From an uncultured Paracoccaceae bacterium (GTDB lineage: Bacteria; Pseudomonadota; Alphaproteobacteria; Rhodobacterales; Rhodobacteraceae), in the NCBI GenBank assembly GCA_947492825.1, contig CANLNT010000001.1, forward strand, positions 1,488,001 to 1,552,000: a DNA stretch of 64,000 nucleotides, written 5' to 3'. A program made the position numbers and the translations under genes. Positions 46,191-54,108 of the stretch are shown piece after piece (the stretch's first letter is position 1; the number at the start of each line of letters is the position of its first letter). Under the pieces are notes generated by a model. The model was not told where the DNA came from and did no database searches. It saw nothing but the letters and a program-made list of their open reading frames with translations.

Positions 46191-46721
46191 TTAGGCCAGC
46201 GGGATCAAGATCGTCTCGCCGCGCACATATAGCGATGTGGGCGCCGTAGTGGCCTGCACCTGATTGACGTAGTCTTGCCCAAAGACCTGTGCGAACTCTG
46301 CGGGTGCGAGCCAGATCAGATTGTGCATCGTCACGAGCATGCAGGCGATGCCCGCGACCTGTGCGGTCATATGGGCCAGTGATTTCTGTCCGATCATCCC
46401 GCCAAGGATGAAGATCGCCATCGCGGCCATGCCAAAGTCGATCAGCATCAGCGTGTCGGCTGTGGTCCCGGCCTCGTCGATGCCCAGATAGGTCCAGCGC
46501 ACGAACCGCGCGCCCATCAGCATCACCGCGCCAAGGATCAGTGCCATGACCAATCCGCCGAACGTGGCCTTTTCGTTGCGCTTCTTTGCGGCCTGCTTGA
46601 TCTGCTGCTTGTTCACCCGCTTGGGAATAAACGTGCCGGTCTCTCCATCCACGTAGTACGTGTTCTTGGGATCCTTGATACGCTTGATGCGCGTGTGAAA
46701 GCCTGCCATCTGGTCGGACAT
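46191..46721 (-). CDS. Membrane protein of unknown function between sufB and sufC, 176 aa
   Basis: A basic, lysine-rich N terminus (VNKQQIKQAAKKRNEKATFG) is followed by three membrane helices (LVMALILGAVMLMGARFV, MLIDFGMAAMAIFILGGMIG, VAGIACMLVTMHNLIWLAP). I recognise no family. It lies 80 nt upstream of sufC on the same strand, inside the suf operon. Confidence 0.65.
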   Translation of the reverse strand: MSDQMAGFHTRIKRIKDPKNTYYVDGETGTFIPKRVNKQQIKQAAKKRNEKATFGGLVMALILGAVMLMGARFVRWTYLGIDEAGTTADTLMLIDFGMAAMAIFILGGMIGQKSLAHMTAQVAGIACMLVTMHNLIWLAPAEFAQVFGQDYVNQVQATTAPTSLYVRGETILIPLA

Positions 46722-46832
46722 CGGTCCAAACCTCGCTGAAATAACCTAATTCTGAAAAGGTTAACGCGAGATATGGGCAGGATTGCGACAGGCCTGCGTC
46801 GGCATCACGACGAATATGGGCAATTTGAGCAG

Positions 46833-47006
46833 TCATTTATGCCGCCCCAACACAAGCTGCGACAGCAGCGATCCACAGGCTCCGGACACAGCCCCCAGCC
46901 CGATTACCTGCCACATCGTCAGCACATCAGTGACCGCATCCACGACGCCCGCAAAGCCTGCACAGAAGCAGCCGGTCAGAAGAGATGTCAGCAGAACACT
47001 TTTCAT
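46833..47006 (-). CDS. Small membrane or exported protein, 57 aa
   Basis: Starts MKSVLLTSLLTGCFCAGFAG and ends in QLVLGRHK; hydrophobic with two cysteines near residue 13-15, which could be a short signal or one to two helices. The ATG overlaps the stop of the upstream ORF (ATGA), which is the best support for coding. The role is unknown. Confidence 0.5.
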   Translation of the reverse strand: MKSVLLTSLLTGCFCAGFAGVVDAVTDVLTMWQVIGLGAVSGACGSLLSQLVLGRHK

Positions 47007-47368
47007 GATGACCTCATTTCTGCGATCTTACGCTGTGTATCTTTGCTATCGGCATTGGATTTTTCACGACGCAGCCGCGTATCAATCGCCTTTGCAGCTT
47101 TGATCTTCGCACCAAGCATCTTTCCATGGATCGCCGCCCATAGCCCGGCGGTTCCGAAGGACAAAACGACTGTGACCGCAGCAAGCGACAGGCCCGTCGC
47201 TTCAGCCACCGGGATGACAAAGATCGGTACCAAAGCAAACAACACCACGAACAAAACCGAGCCTCCGAACGCAAACACCAGCGTCGCTTCGCTGGACGGT
47301 TTGCGCCGCAATGTCTTCGCCAGTTTCCGGCGGCCATCTATGCTGACTTCTGACATCTCAGTTTCCAT
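47003..47368 (-). CDS. Membrane protein of unknown function, 121 aa
   Basis: A basic N terminus with KLAKTLRRKPSSEATLV is followed by two helices (FAFGGSVLFVVLFALVPIFV, LAAVTVVLSFGTAGLWAAI) and a charged C-terminal tail rich in Lys and Arg. It starts 21 nt after the sufB stop, so it belongs to the suf transcript. An alternative ATG at 47356 exists. Confidence 0.6.
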   Translation of the reverse strand: METEMSEVSIDGRRKLAKTLRRKPSSEATLVFAFGGSVLFVVLFALVPIFVIPVAEATGLSLAAVTVVLSFGTAGLWAAIHGKMLGAKIKAAKAIDTRLRREKSNADSKDTQRKIAEMRSS

Positions 47369-47388
47369 AACTCGCTCTTGGGCTTTGA

Positions 47389-48912
47389 TCAGCCCACCGA
47401 CCCCTCAAGCGAAATCGCCACCAGCGCCTGCGCTTCCATCGCAAACTCCATCGGCAGCGCCTGCAGCACCTCCTTGCAGAACCCGTTCACAACGAGTGCA
47501 ACAGCCTCTTCCTCGTCCATGCCGCGCGAGCGGCAGTAGAACAGCTGATCGTCATCCACCTTGGATGTCGTCGCCTCATGCTCGACACGGGAAGAGTTAT
47601 TCTTCACCTCGATATAAGGCACCGTATGCGCCCCGCATTTGTCGCCGATCAGCAGGCTGTCACACTGGGTATAGTTCCGAGACTCTTTCGCCTTGGGGTG
47701 CATCGACACCAGCCCCCGATAGGTATTCTGCGCACGGCCCGCAGAAATCCCCTTGGACACGATCCGGCTTTTTGTGTTCTTGCCCAAATGCACCATCTTC
47801 GTGCCGGTATCGGCCTGCTGCATGTTGTTGGCAATCGCGATGGAATAGAACTCACCTTGTGAATCATTCCCGCGCAAAATGCAGCTTGGATATTTCCACG
47901 TCACCGCAGAGCCAGTTTCCACCTGCGTCCACATCACCTTGGACCGGTCGCCGCGGCAATCGGCGCGCTTGGTCACAAAGTTATAGATCCCGCCATTGCC
48001 CTCTGCATCACCGGGATACCAGTTCTGCACGGTGGAATACTTCACCTCTGCATCTTCCTCGATGATGATCTCAACCACCGCCGCATGCAGTTGCGCCGTG
48101 TCGCGCTTTGGTGCCGTACAACCCTCAAGGTAGGACACATAAGACCCCTTGTCGGCAATGATCAGCGTGCGTTCAAACTGGCCCGTGTTTTCGGCGTTGA
48201 TCCGGAAATAGGTGCTCAATTCCATCGGGCAGCGCACACCGGGTGGGACGTAAACAAACGACCCGTCCGAAAACACCGCTGAATTGAGCGTTGCGTAAAA
48301 GTTGTCCGACGGCGGCACCACCGTGCCCAGGTACTTCTTGACCAGTTCCGGGTGCTTCTCAATCGCCTCCGAGATGGAACAAAAGATCACGCCCGCCTTC
48401 TCAAGCTCTTTCTGGAACGTCGTGCCCACGGACACGGAATCAAACACCGCGTCCACCGCCACCTTGCGCCCCTCAGCAGGCGCATCCTCGGCCCCTTCAA
48501 CTCCGGCCAGGATCATCTGCTCTTTCAGCGGAATGCCCAGCTTGTCATAGGTCGCCAGCAACTTGGGGTCGACCTCATCCAGCGACTTGGGCTTCACTTC
48601 CATGCTCTTGGGACGGGCATAGTAATAGATGTCCTGAAAATCGATGTCGGGGTAATTGACCATCGCCCATGTGGGCTCTTCGATGTTTTCCCAACGCGCA
48701 AAGGCAGACAGACGCCACTCGGTCATCCACTCGGGTTCGTTGTTCTTGCTGGAAATCAGCTTCACGATATCGGTGTTCACGCCCTTGGGGGCGTAATCCA
48801 TCTCGATTTCGGTTTCCCAACCGTATTTGTAGTTGCCCGATAGCTCGGCCACCGCATCCACGGTGTCCTGATCCACGCCATCCTTGACGTCCACTTGATC
48901 CATAACGGTCAT
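47389..48912 (-). CDS. sufB: Fe-S cluster assembly protein SufB
   Basis: Scaffold subunit of 507 aa where clusters form. It shows [56 protein letters not shown] and the C-terminal [21 protein letters not shown] start at 48912 ([15 protein letters not shown]), seven bases after GAGG. The upstream in-frame extension reads into the cysteine desulfurase gene and is not SufB-like. Confidence 0.95.
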   Translation of the reverse strand: MTVMDQVDVKDGVDQDTVDAVAELSGNYKYGWETEIEMDYAPKGVNTDIVKLISSKNNEPEWMTEWRLSAFARWENIEEPTWAMVNYPDIDFQDIYYYARPKSMEVKPKSLDEVDPKLLATYDKLGIPLKEQMILAGVEGAEDAPAEGRKVAVDAVFDSVSVGTTFQKELEKAGVIFCSISEAIEKHPELVKKYLGTVVPPSDNFYATLNSAVFSDGSFVYVPPGVRCPMELSTYFRINAENTGQFERTLIIADKGSYVSYLEGCTAPKRDTAQLHAAVVEIIIEEDAEVKYSTVQNWYPGDAEGNGGIYNFVTKRADCRGDRSKVMWTQVETGSAVTWKYPSCILRGNDSQGEFYSIAIANNMQQADTGTKMVHLGKNTKSRIVSKGISAGRAQNTYRGLVSMHPKAKESRNYTQCDSLLIGDKCGAHTVPYIEVKNNSSRVEHEATTSKVDDDQLFYCRSRGMDEEEAVALVVNGFCKEVLQALPMEFAMEAQALVAISLEGSVG

Positions 48913-48925
48913 CTCAGCACCTCGC

Positions 48926-49963
48926 TCACGCGGCCAACCGCGCCTTTTGTCCTTTGGCAATCCACGTCTCCGCGAACTGCACGATATCCTCTTGCCGGGT
49001 TTCCAACCCCAAAGAGACGCGCACAGCGCACCCCGCATCGGCCGCCTCAACCCCCAGCGCCGGCAAAACGCCACTGGCTTTGACCTTGCCCGATGAACAG
49101 GCCGATCCAGCCGAGACGGCAAAGCCCGCCAGATCCATCGCCATCACCTGCGTCTCACCCTTCCAGCTGGGCGCAATGATGCAGGCCGTGTTGGGCAAAC
49201 GGTCAAACCCCTTGCCAACCGAAGTAGTTTCAAACGGCGCGGCCTCAATGGCCTTTTCTAGAATATTTCTAAGTTCTGCAACCCGATCCCACCGCCCATC
49301 CGCCAGATCACGTTGCGCCGCCGTCGCAGCCGCCGCCATTCCCGCAATCCCAATGATGTTTTCGGTCCCCGACCGGCGGCCCATTTCCTGCCCGCCACCC
49401 TTGATCTGTGCCGCCAGATCATGCCCGCGCGGGATGATCAGCGCACCCACACCCTTGGGGCCACCAAACTTATGGGCAGACAGAAACACCATCTCAACCC
49501 CTGACCAGGCATAGGAAAACGGCACCCGGCCAAAGCCTTGCGTGATATCGCTGACGGCCAGCCCCTCGGGCAAGCTTTGCACCAGGCCGGTCTCGGAATT
49601 GGCCAGTTGCACCACTGATGTTGCCGGATCAGCCACCTGCACCGCACCATCCAACACCGGCAAAACAGGATCGACCCAGGCCGCAACCGCTGCATGCTCC
49701 AACCCGCTGGCCTTCAGGCCACGCCCCGACAACGCCAAAGCCGCCGCTTCAGTCGCGCCTGACACAAACACAACATCCGCCTCACCGGCCCCCGTGGCCT
49801 CAGCCAAAGCCTGCCGCGCCTCTTCCACAACCCGCTTGGCTCCGCGACCCTCGGCATGCACCGACGATGGATTGCCCACCACATCCATCGCCGCCAACAT
49901 CGCTGTGCGCGCCTCAGCACGCAGCGGCGTCGTGGCGTTATGATCCAGATAGACCCGACTCAC
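48926..49963 (-). CDS. IscS/NifS-type cysteine desulfurase
   Basis: PLP enzyme of 345 aa, distinct from SufS further down the operon. It has [11 protein letters not shown], the PLP lysine in [16 protein letters not shown], and the catalytic cysteine in [15 protein letters not shown] of the group I (IscS/NifS) loop. It is shorter than E. coli IscS. It sits between iscR and sufB, so this operon holds two cysteine desulfurases of different groups. Confidence 0.9.
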   Translation of the reverse strand: MSRVYLDHNATTPLRAEARTAMLAAMDVVGNPSSVHAEGRGAKRVVEEARQALAEATGAGEADVVFVSGATEAAALALSGRGLKASGLEHAAVAAWVDPVLPVLDGAVQVADPATSVVQLANSETGLVQSLPEGLAVSDITQGFGRVPFSYAWSGVEMVFLSAHKFGGPKGVGALIIPRGHDLAAQIKGGGQEMGRRSGTENIIGIAGMAAAATAAQRDLADGRWDRVAELRNILEKAIEAAPFETTSVGKGFDRLPNTACIIAPSWKGETQVMAMDLAGFAVSAGSACSSGKVKASGVLPALGVEAADAGCAVRVSLGLETRQEDIVQFAETWIAKGQKARLAA

Positions 49964-50065
49964 CGCACAGCTCTTTCTTTTGAACAGAAATATGCCAGGG
50001 GGTTTGGGGGACAGCGTCCCCCATTCTCTAAATCAAATGTCGTGCGGCGCAGCCGCGCCTTTGGA

Positions 50066-50524
50066 TCAGTCATCGACAACCTCGAACAGCGCAGGGACCG
50101 CAGGACAGGGCGCCATTTCATTGCCCACCACATCCGACAGACGGGTCTGGTGCAGAAACACATAGACATGGGCACTCAACCCCTCCCACAACCGGTTGGT
50201 CAGCGACTGCGCCCGGCTGCCCGATGCCGCACCAGAGGCACCTGCCCCCTTGTGCATCGCACTGACCGTCTCATCCACCGCACCCAGAATATCCGCCACG
50301 CGGATGTCAGAGGCAGGCCGCGCCAGACGATACCCGCCCCCCGGGCCGCGCACCGATTCCACCAGGGCTGCGCGCCGCAGCTTCACAAACAACTGCTCCA
50401 GATAGGGCAGCGATATATCCTGCCGCTTGGAAATCTCGGTCAGGTTGACCAAACGTCCATCCGGTTCCAGCGCCAGATCGGCAAGGGCGACCATCGCATA
50501 ACGGCCTTTCGTGCTCAGTTTCAT
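50066..50524 (-). CDS. iscR: Rrf2-family regulator IscR (Rhodobacterales type)
   Basis: Regulator of the suf operon, 152 aa. The winged helix is intact (MKLSTKGRYAMVALADLALE, EISKRQDISLPYLEQLFVKL, SVRGPGGGYRLARP). The region that in E. coli IscR holds three cluster-binding cysteines reads AMHKGAGASGAASGSRAQSL with no cysteine; the only cysteine of the protein is Cys140 in APCPAV. This matches the single-cysteine IscR known from Rhodobacter, where cluster ligation differs. It heads the minus-strand suf operon. Confidence 0.92.
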   Translation of the reverse strand: MKLSTKGRYAMVALADLALEPDGRLVNLTEISKRQDISLPYLEQLFVKLRRAALVESVRGPGGGYRLARPASDIRVADILGAVDETVSAMHKGAGASGAASGSRAQSLTNRLWEGLSAHVYVFLHQTRLSDVVGNEMAPCPAVPALFEVVDD

Positions 50525-50606
50525 CGCGCTATCCCCCCATTCTCATTGACGATTGCCCCGTTGCTGATTAGGTCAAATCAACCCCGACGCCGCTGACCAG
50601 CGTCGA

Positions 50607-50644
50607 TTTAGAACTCTTCTAAGGTGCCTGAGTTTTTCTGTCAA
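50607..50644 (-). promoter_or_regulatory. iscR-suf promoter overlapped by an Irr-like palindrome
   Basis: On the minus strand TTGACA (50644-50639), a 17-nt spacer and TAGAAG (50621-50616) form a sigma70 promoter. The plus-strand palindrome TTTAGAA-CTC-TTCTAA (50607-50622) covers the -10 box and start point. TTTAGAA half-sites separated by 3 nt are the motif of the iron regulator Irr (ICE box) in alphaproteobacteria. A protein bound there would block the promoter. The divergent hydrolase gene starts at 50678. Confidence 0.6.
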
Positions 50645-50677
50645 GAATGCGTGGCCCGCAACCAAAGTTGGAACGAC

Positions 50678-51331
50678 ATGCCCGAAGTCATCTTTCCCGG
50701 ACCCGAAGGCCGCCTCGAAGGCCGCTATCATCCTCAAAAGGACCGGGACGCGCCGATCGCCATCATCCTGCACCCGCACCCGCAGTTTGGCGGCACGATG
50801 AACAACCGCGTGGTCTACAACCTGCACTACGCGTTCCTGAACATGGGCTTCACGGTGCTGCGCTTCAACTTCCGTGGCGTGGGCCGCAGCCAGGGCGAAT
50901 ATGATCAGGGCGTGGGTGAGCTTTCCGATGCGGCCTCGGCGCTCGACTACCTGCAATCCATGAACAACAACGCCAAACACTGCTGGGTCGCAGGCTTCTC
51001 CTTTGGCGCATGGATCGGAATGCAGCTTTTGATGCGGCGGCCAGAGATTACCGGCTTCATCTCGGTCAGCCCACCCGCCAATATGTACGACTTCAGCTTT
51101 CTGGCCCCCTGCCCCTCGTCGGGGCTGATTATCAACGGCAACAACGACCGCGTGGCCCCGCCTGCCGATACTGTCAGCCTTGTGAACAAGCTGCACGAAC
51201 AAAAGGGCATCACGATCACCCATACCGAAATGGACGGCGCCGGGCACTTCTTCGAAGACCCGCACATGGACCCGATGATCGACCACGTCAAAACCTACGT
51301 CCGGCGCCGCCTGACCGAAAACACACGCTAG
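50678..51331 (+). CDS. Alpha/beta hydrolase (COG2945-like)
   Basis: Cytosolic hydrolase of 217 aa. It has HPHPQFGGTMNNRVVYNLHY, FNFRGVGRSQG, the nucleophile elbow GFSFGAW with Ser108, Asp in NGNNDRVAPP and His in MDGAGHFF, giving a full triad. The start MPEVIFPGPEG at 50678 is chosen over an upstream in-frame ATG with no homology. The substrate is unknown. Confidence 0.9.
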   Translation: MPEVIFPGPEGRLEGRYHPQKDRDAPIAIILHPHPQFGGTMNNRVVYNLHYAFLNMGFTVLRFNFRGVGRSQGEYDQGVGELSDAASALDYLQSMNNNAKHCWVAGFSFGAWIGMQLLMRRPEITGFISVSPPANMYDFSFLAPCPSSGLIINGNNDRVAPPADTVSLVNKLHEQKGITITHTEMDGAGHFFEDPHMDPMIDHVKTYVRRRLTENTR

Positions 51332-51339
51332 GCCCGCCC

Positions 51340-51561
51340 ATGTCCTACGTCGACGACACAGCCCTTGAACTTGCGCAAAAGGCGATGGCGGAATCGCGCG
51401 CCTCGGGCGATGAAAAGATTGTCGACCAGATTGGTGAGATTCTTGGCGCGTCGTCACAGTCCCTGCAAGAAAGCTATCTGACCTTCGTGCGCGTGCTGCG
51501 CGCCGAGGCGCGGGCGCGCAAACTGCTGGCGGATGCGGCGGCCAAGCGCGAACCGGAATGA
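51340..51561 (+). CDS. Conserved-looking small protein, 73 aa
   Basis: Helical, charged protein starting MSYVDDTALELAQKAMAESR and ending in LLADAAAKREPE. It starts 8 nt after the hydrolase stop and its stop overlaps the next start (ATGA), so it is within a coupled operon. No known domain is seen. Confidence 0.7.
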   Translation: MSYVDDTALELAQKAMAESRASGDEKIVDQIGEILGASSQSLQESYLTFVRVLRAEARARKLLADAAAKREPE

Positions 51562-51995
51562 TCTACGCGCAGGCGGACTTCTTTCGTGTCCCGCTGCTCA
51601 GCGGGGCCTACGCCATCGGTCAGGTGTTCGAGGTCAAAGGCACCCCTGATGCCTCCGTCTTTTGCGGCCTCTCGAACCGGACCACAGACGATGTCGCCAC
51701 TGTCCGGCCGCTTGTGCCGGTTGATATCATCGCCTTTTGCCTTGTCGGTGATGCGCACCTGCGCGATCAGACTTGGCCGCTGGCCGGGTTCGACCAAATC
51801 CCCAACTTCGATCTGTTCTTTGACTTCGAACAACATCGCGCACGCGATTTCCCCGACACGCCCGTGCATGACCCTGCCGTGATCGAGGCTTTCCTGAACG
51901 CCTGGCACGGCCACTATCCTTGGGACGCTTTTGGCGATCTCTTTAATCAAATCGCCGCCAATGGCGTCGACCGCTCGCGACCCGGCACCCCATGA
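51558..51995 (+). CDS. Hypothetical protein, 145 aa
   Basis: Soluble protein starting MIYAQADFFRVPLLSGAYAI. The N-terminal pattern (AYAIGQVFEVKGTPDASVFC) loosely resembles Imm26-like folds, but I would not name it on that basis. It is coupled on both sides by ATGA overlaps with the 73-aa ORF and the tandem-HD gene. Confidence 0.65.
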   Translation: MIYAQADFFRVPLLSGAYAIGQVFEVKGTPDASVFCGLSNRTTDDVATVRPLVPVDIIAFCLVGDAHLRDQTWPLAGFDQIPNFDLFFDFEQHRARDFPDTPVHDPAVIEAFLNAWHGHYPWDAFGDLFNQIAANGVDRSRPGTP

Positions 51996-53155
51996 CGTCG
52001 CCCCGCGCGCAGCAACACATCGCCTTTCTCACGGCGGCGGATGCGCTCAAGGGTGTGACCCGCGCCAATGTGCTGATGGATGGCTCGCGGCACGAAAACA
52101 CTGCCGAACACAGCTGGCACATCGCCCTTTGGGCGCTTGTGATGGCCGATACCGCCCCTGCGGGCTGTGATCTTGACCGCGCGCTGCGCATGGCATTGGT
52201 GCATGATCTGGTCGAGGTTTACGCCGGCGATCACCCGATCCACCTGCCGCAAGACGCCGACCTGATCGCCACCAAGGAAACCGCTGCCGCGGATCGGATA
52301 TTTGGCCTGCTGCCCGCACCGCAAGGTGCTGAGCTGCGCGCCCTCTGGACAGATTTTGAGGCGGGCACATCGCCAGAGGCACAGTTCATCCGCCGCCTCG
52401 ATATGACCCAGCCGCTGTTTCAGGAACTGGCCAATCCCAGCCAGTCGCAAACCGACCGCGACGTGGTGCGGGCCATCCTGACCACCGGACGCGCTGCAGC
52501 ACTTGCCGATACATGGCCCGATATCTACCGCTATGCGGTGGGCCTGCTGGATCAGGCCCCGCCCGCATTGCCCGCCCCAATGGCGGCGCGCCTTCGGTTT
52601 CTGGCAGAGGCGGATCGCCTCAAATCCACCCTGCGCGCCACCCGGCTTTGCGACAACTCCCGGCCTGAGAATTCCGCCGAACACAGCTGGCACATCGCCC
52701 TTTATGCGCTGGTACTGGCCGAATACGCCGCAAAGCCTGTGCAGATCAATCGCGTCATCCAGATGCTGCTGATCCATGATCTGGTCGAGATCGACGCAGG
52801 CGACGTCCCGATCCACTCTGCTGCCGCACGCGATACCGCGGCACAGGCGCAGATCGAACAAAAGGCCGCTGATCGCCTCTTTGGGCTCTTGCCCGCCGAC
52901 CAGTGCGCAAAGCTGCGCGCGCTCTGGGACGAATTTGAAGCGTCTGAGACCGACGATGCGGTCTTTGCCAAATCCATCGACCGGGTGCAGCCGTTGATCA
53001 GCAATCTGGAAACCGGCGGCACCTCATGGGTCGACTACAACGTCACCCACGCGCAGGTCGACACGCGCGTCGGTACCAAGGTCCGGCGCGGCGCTCCCGG
53101 CCTCTGGGATGCCATCGCCCCGCGCATTGACGCGTGGTTTGCCGCCCATATGTGA
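51992..53155 (+). CDS. Tandem HD-domain phosphohydrolase (YfbR-like, internally duplicated)
   Basis: Protein of 387 aa made of two similar HD domains. Half 1 has SRHENTAEHSWHIAL, ALVHDLVEVYAGDHP and RLDMTQPLFQEL; half 2 has SRPENSAEHSWHIAL, LLIHDLVEIDAGDVP and SIDRVQPLISNL. Each half keeps the H...HD...D metal set of YfbR-type 5'-nucleotidases, which are normally single-domain proteins of about 200 aa. The ATG overlaps the previous stop. Nucleotide monophosphatase activity is a family inference. Confidence 0.85.
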   Translation: MTSPRAQQHIAFLTAADALKGVTRANVLMDGSRHENTAEHSWHIALWALVMADTAPAGCDLDRALRMALVHDLVEVYAGDHPIHLPQDADLIATKETAAADRIFGLLPAPQGAELRALWTDFEAGTSPEAQFIRRLDMTQPLFQELANPSQSQTDRDVVRAILTTGRAAALADTWPDIYRYAVGLLDQAPPALPAPMAARLRFLAEADRLKSTLRATRLCDNSRPENSAEHSWHIALYALVLAEYAAKPVQINRVIQMLLIHDLVEIDAGDVPIHSAAARDTAAQAQIEQKAADRLFGLLPADQCAKLRALWDEFEASETDDAVFAKSIDRVQPLISNLETGGTSWVDYNVTHAQVDTRVGTKVRRGAPGLWDAIAPRIDAWFAAHM

Positions 53156-53210
53156 TGCCGCTGCACCCACCTTTGTTGACAAGCCCGCCCGCATCGGCGC
53201 ATCTCCGGCC

Positions 53211-54053
53211 ATGACCCGCTTGCGCGCCCTTGCCAACGCCAGACCCCGCCTGACCGCGCTGATTGTGCTGGCACTCTTTGCTGCGATGTTCGCGCTTCCG
53301 GTGCTAATCCATGGGCCTGTCGACCTCAGCAATGCGCAGGGCCTGATTGATCTTCCGCTCCTTCTGGCGAACCTGCCCGCCCAAGCGCTGACCTGCCTGC
53401 TTGTACTGGCCATTGTCGCAGCCCTCGGTTGGTGGCGGCAAACCGGACTTAACGCACCTTTTGACCGGCGCGGATTGCGCCTGTCGATCTATATCACCGC
53501 CATCCCGCTGGTGCTGTTTGCCGTGATCGCCGCACTGTTGCTGAGCGAAGAGGCCGGACGTGGCCACCTGACCATGTTGTTGGTCATCCTCCTTTTCAAT
53601 CTGCTGGTGGGCCTGTTCGAGGAAACGCTGTTTCGCGGCATCGTCTTTCACGGGCTGCGACAGGCGCATGGGCTGTGGTTCGCGATCTTGGCCAGCGCAC
53701 TGCTCTTTGGGCTTTTTCATCTGGTCAACCTCGCCATCGGGCAGGACTGGCACATCACGCTTTTTCAGGTGGTCAATGCCACCGCCCTTGGCATGTTCTT
53801 CTGTGCCATCGTGCTGCAATCCGGCAATCTTTGGCCCGCGATCATTCTGCACGCGATATGGAACAGCTACGCAATGGCCGGGCAATTGGCCGTCACCGAA
53901 CTGCCGTTGGACGACCTGCAACCACAGGCGCTGACCATCCGGCCCGCCAACTATATCCTTCCGCTGCTGATCGCGCTGGCCGCAGTTTGGATCGTGATAC
54001 TCTGGCAACGACGCCAGCCACCGCCCATCCCGCAAACCGGCGATTCCCCCTAG
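53211..54053 (+). CDS. CPBP family intramembrane metalloprotease (CAAX-like)
   Basis: Membrane protein of 280 aa with about seven hydrophobic helices and the family motifs: Glu-Glu in FEETLFRGIVFHGLR, FGLFHLVNLAIG with His, and ILHAIWNSYAMAG with the third ligand. Members include Rce1-like proteases and bacteriocin self-immunity proteins. I start at 53211 (MTRLRALANARPRLT); the upstream frame runs into the tandem-HD gene. Confidence 0.85.
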   Translation: MTRLRALANARPRLTALIVLALFAAMFALPVLIHGPVDLSNAQGLIDLPLLLANLPAQALTCLLVLAIVAALGWWRQTGLNAPFDRRGLRLSIYITAIPLVLFAVIAALLLSEEAGRGHLTMLLVILLFNLLVGLFEETLFRGIVFHGLRQAHGLWFAILASALLFGLFHLVNLAIGQDWHITLFQVVNATALGMFFCAIVLQSGNLWPAIILHAIWNSYAMAGQLAVTELPLDDLQPQALTIRPANYILPLLIALAAVWIVILWQRRQPPPIPQTGDSP

Positions 54054-54108
54054 ACACCACGGCGCAACAGGCATAGGCGGCACGCTTATCCCAAACGGAC
54101 CAGACCCC

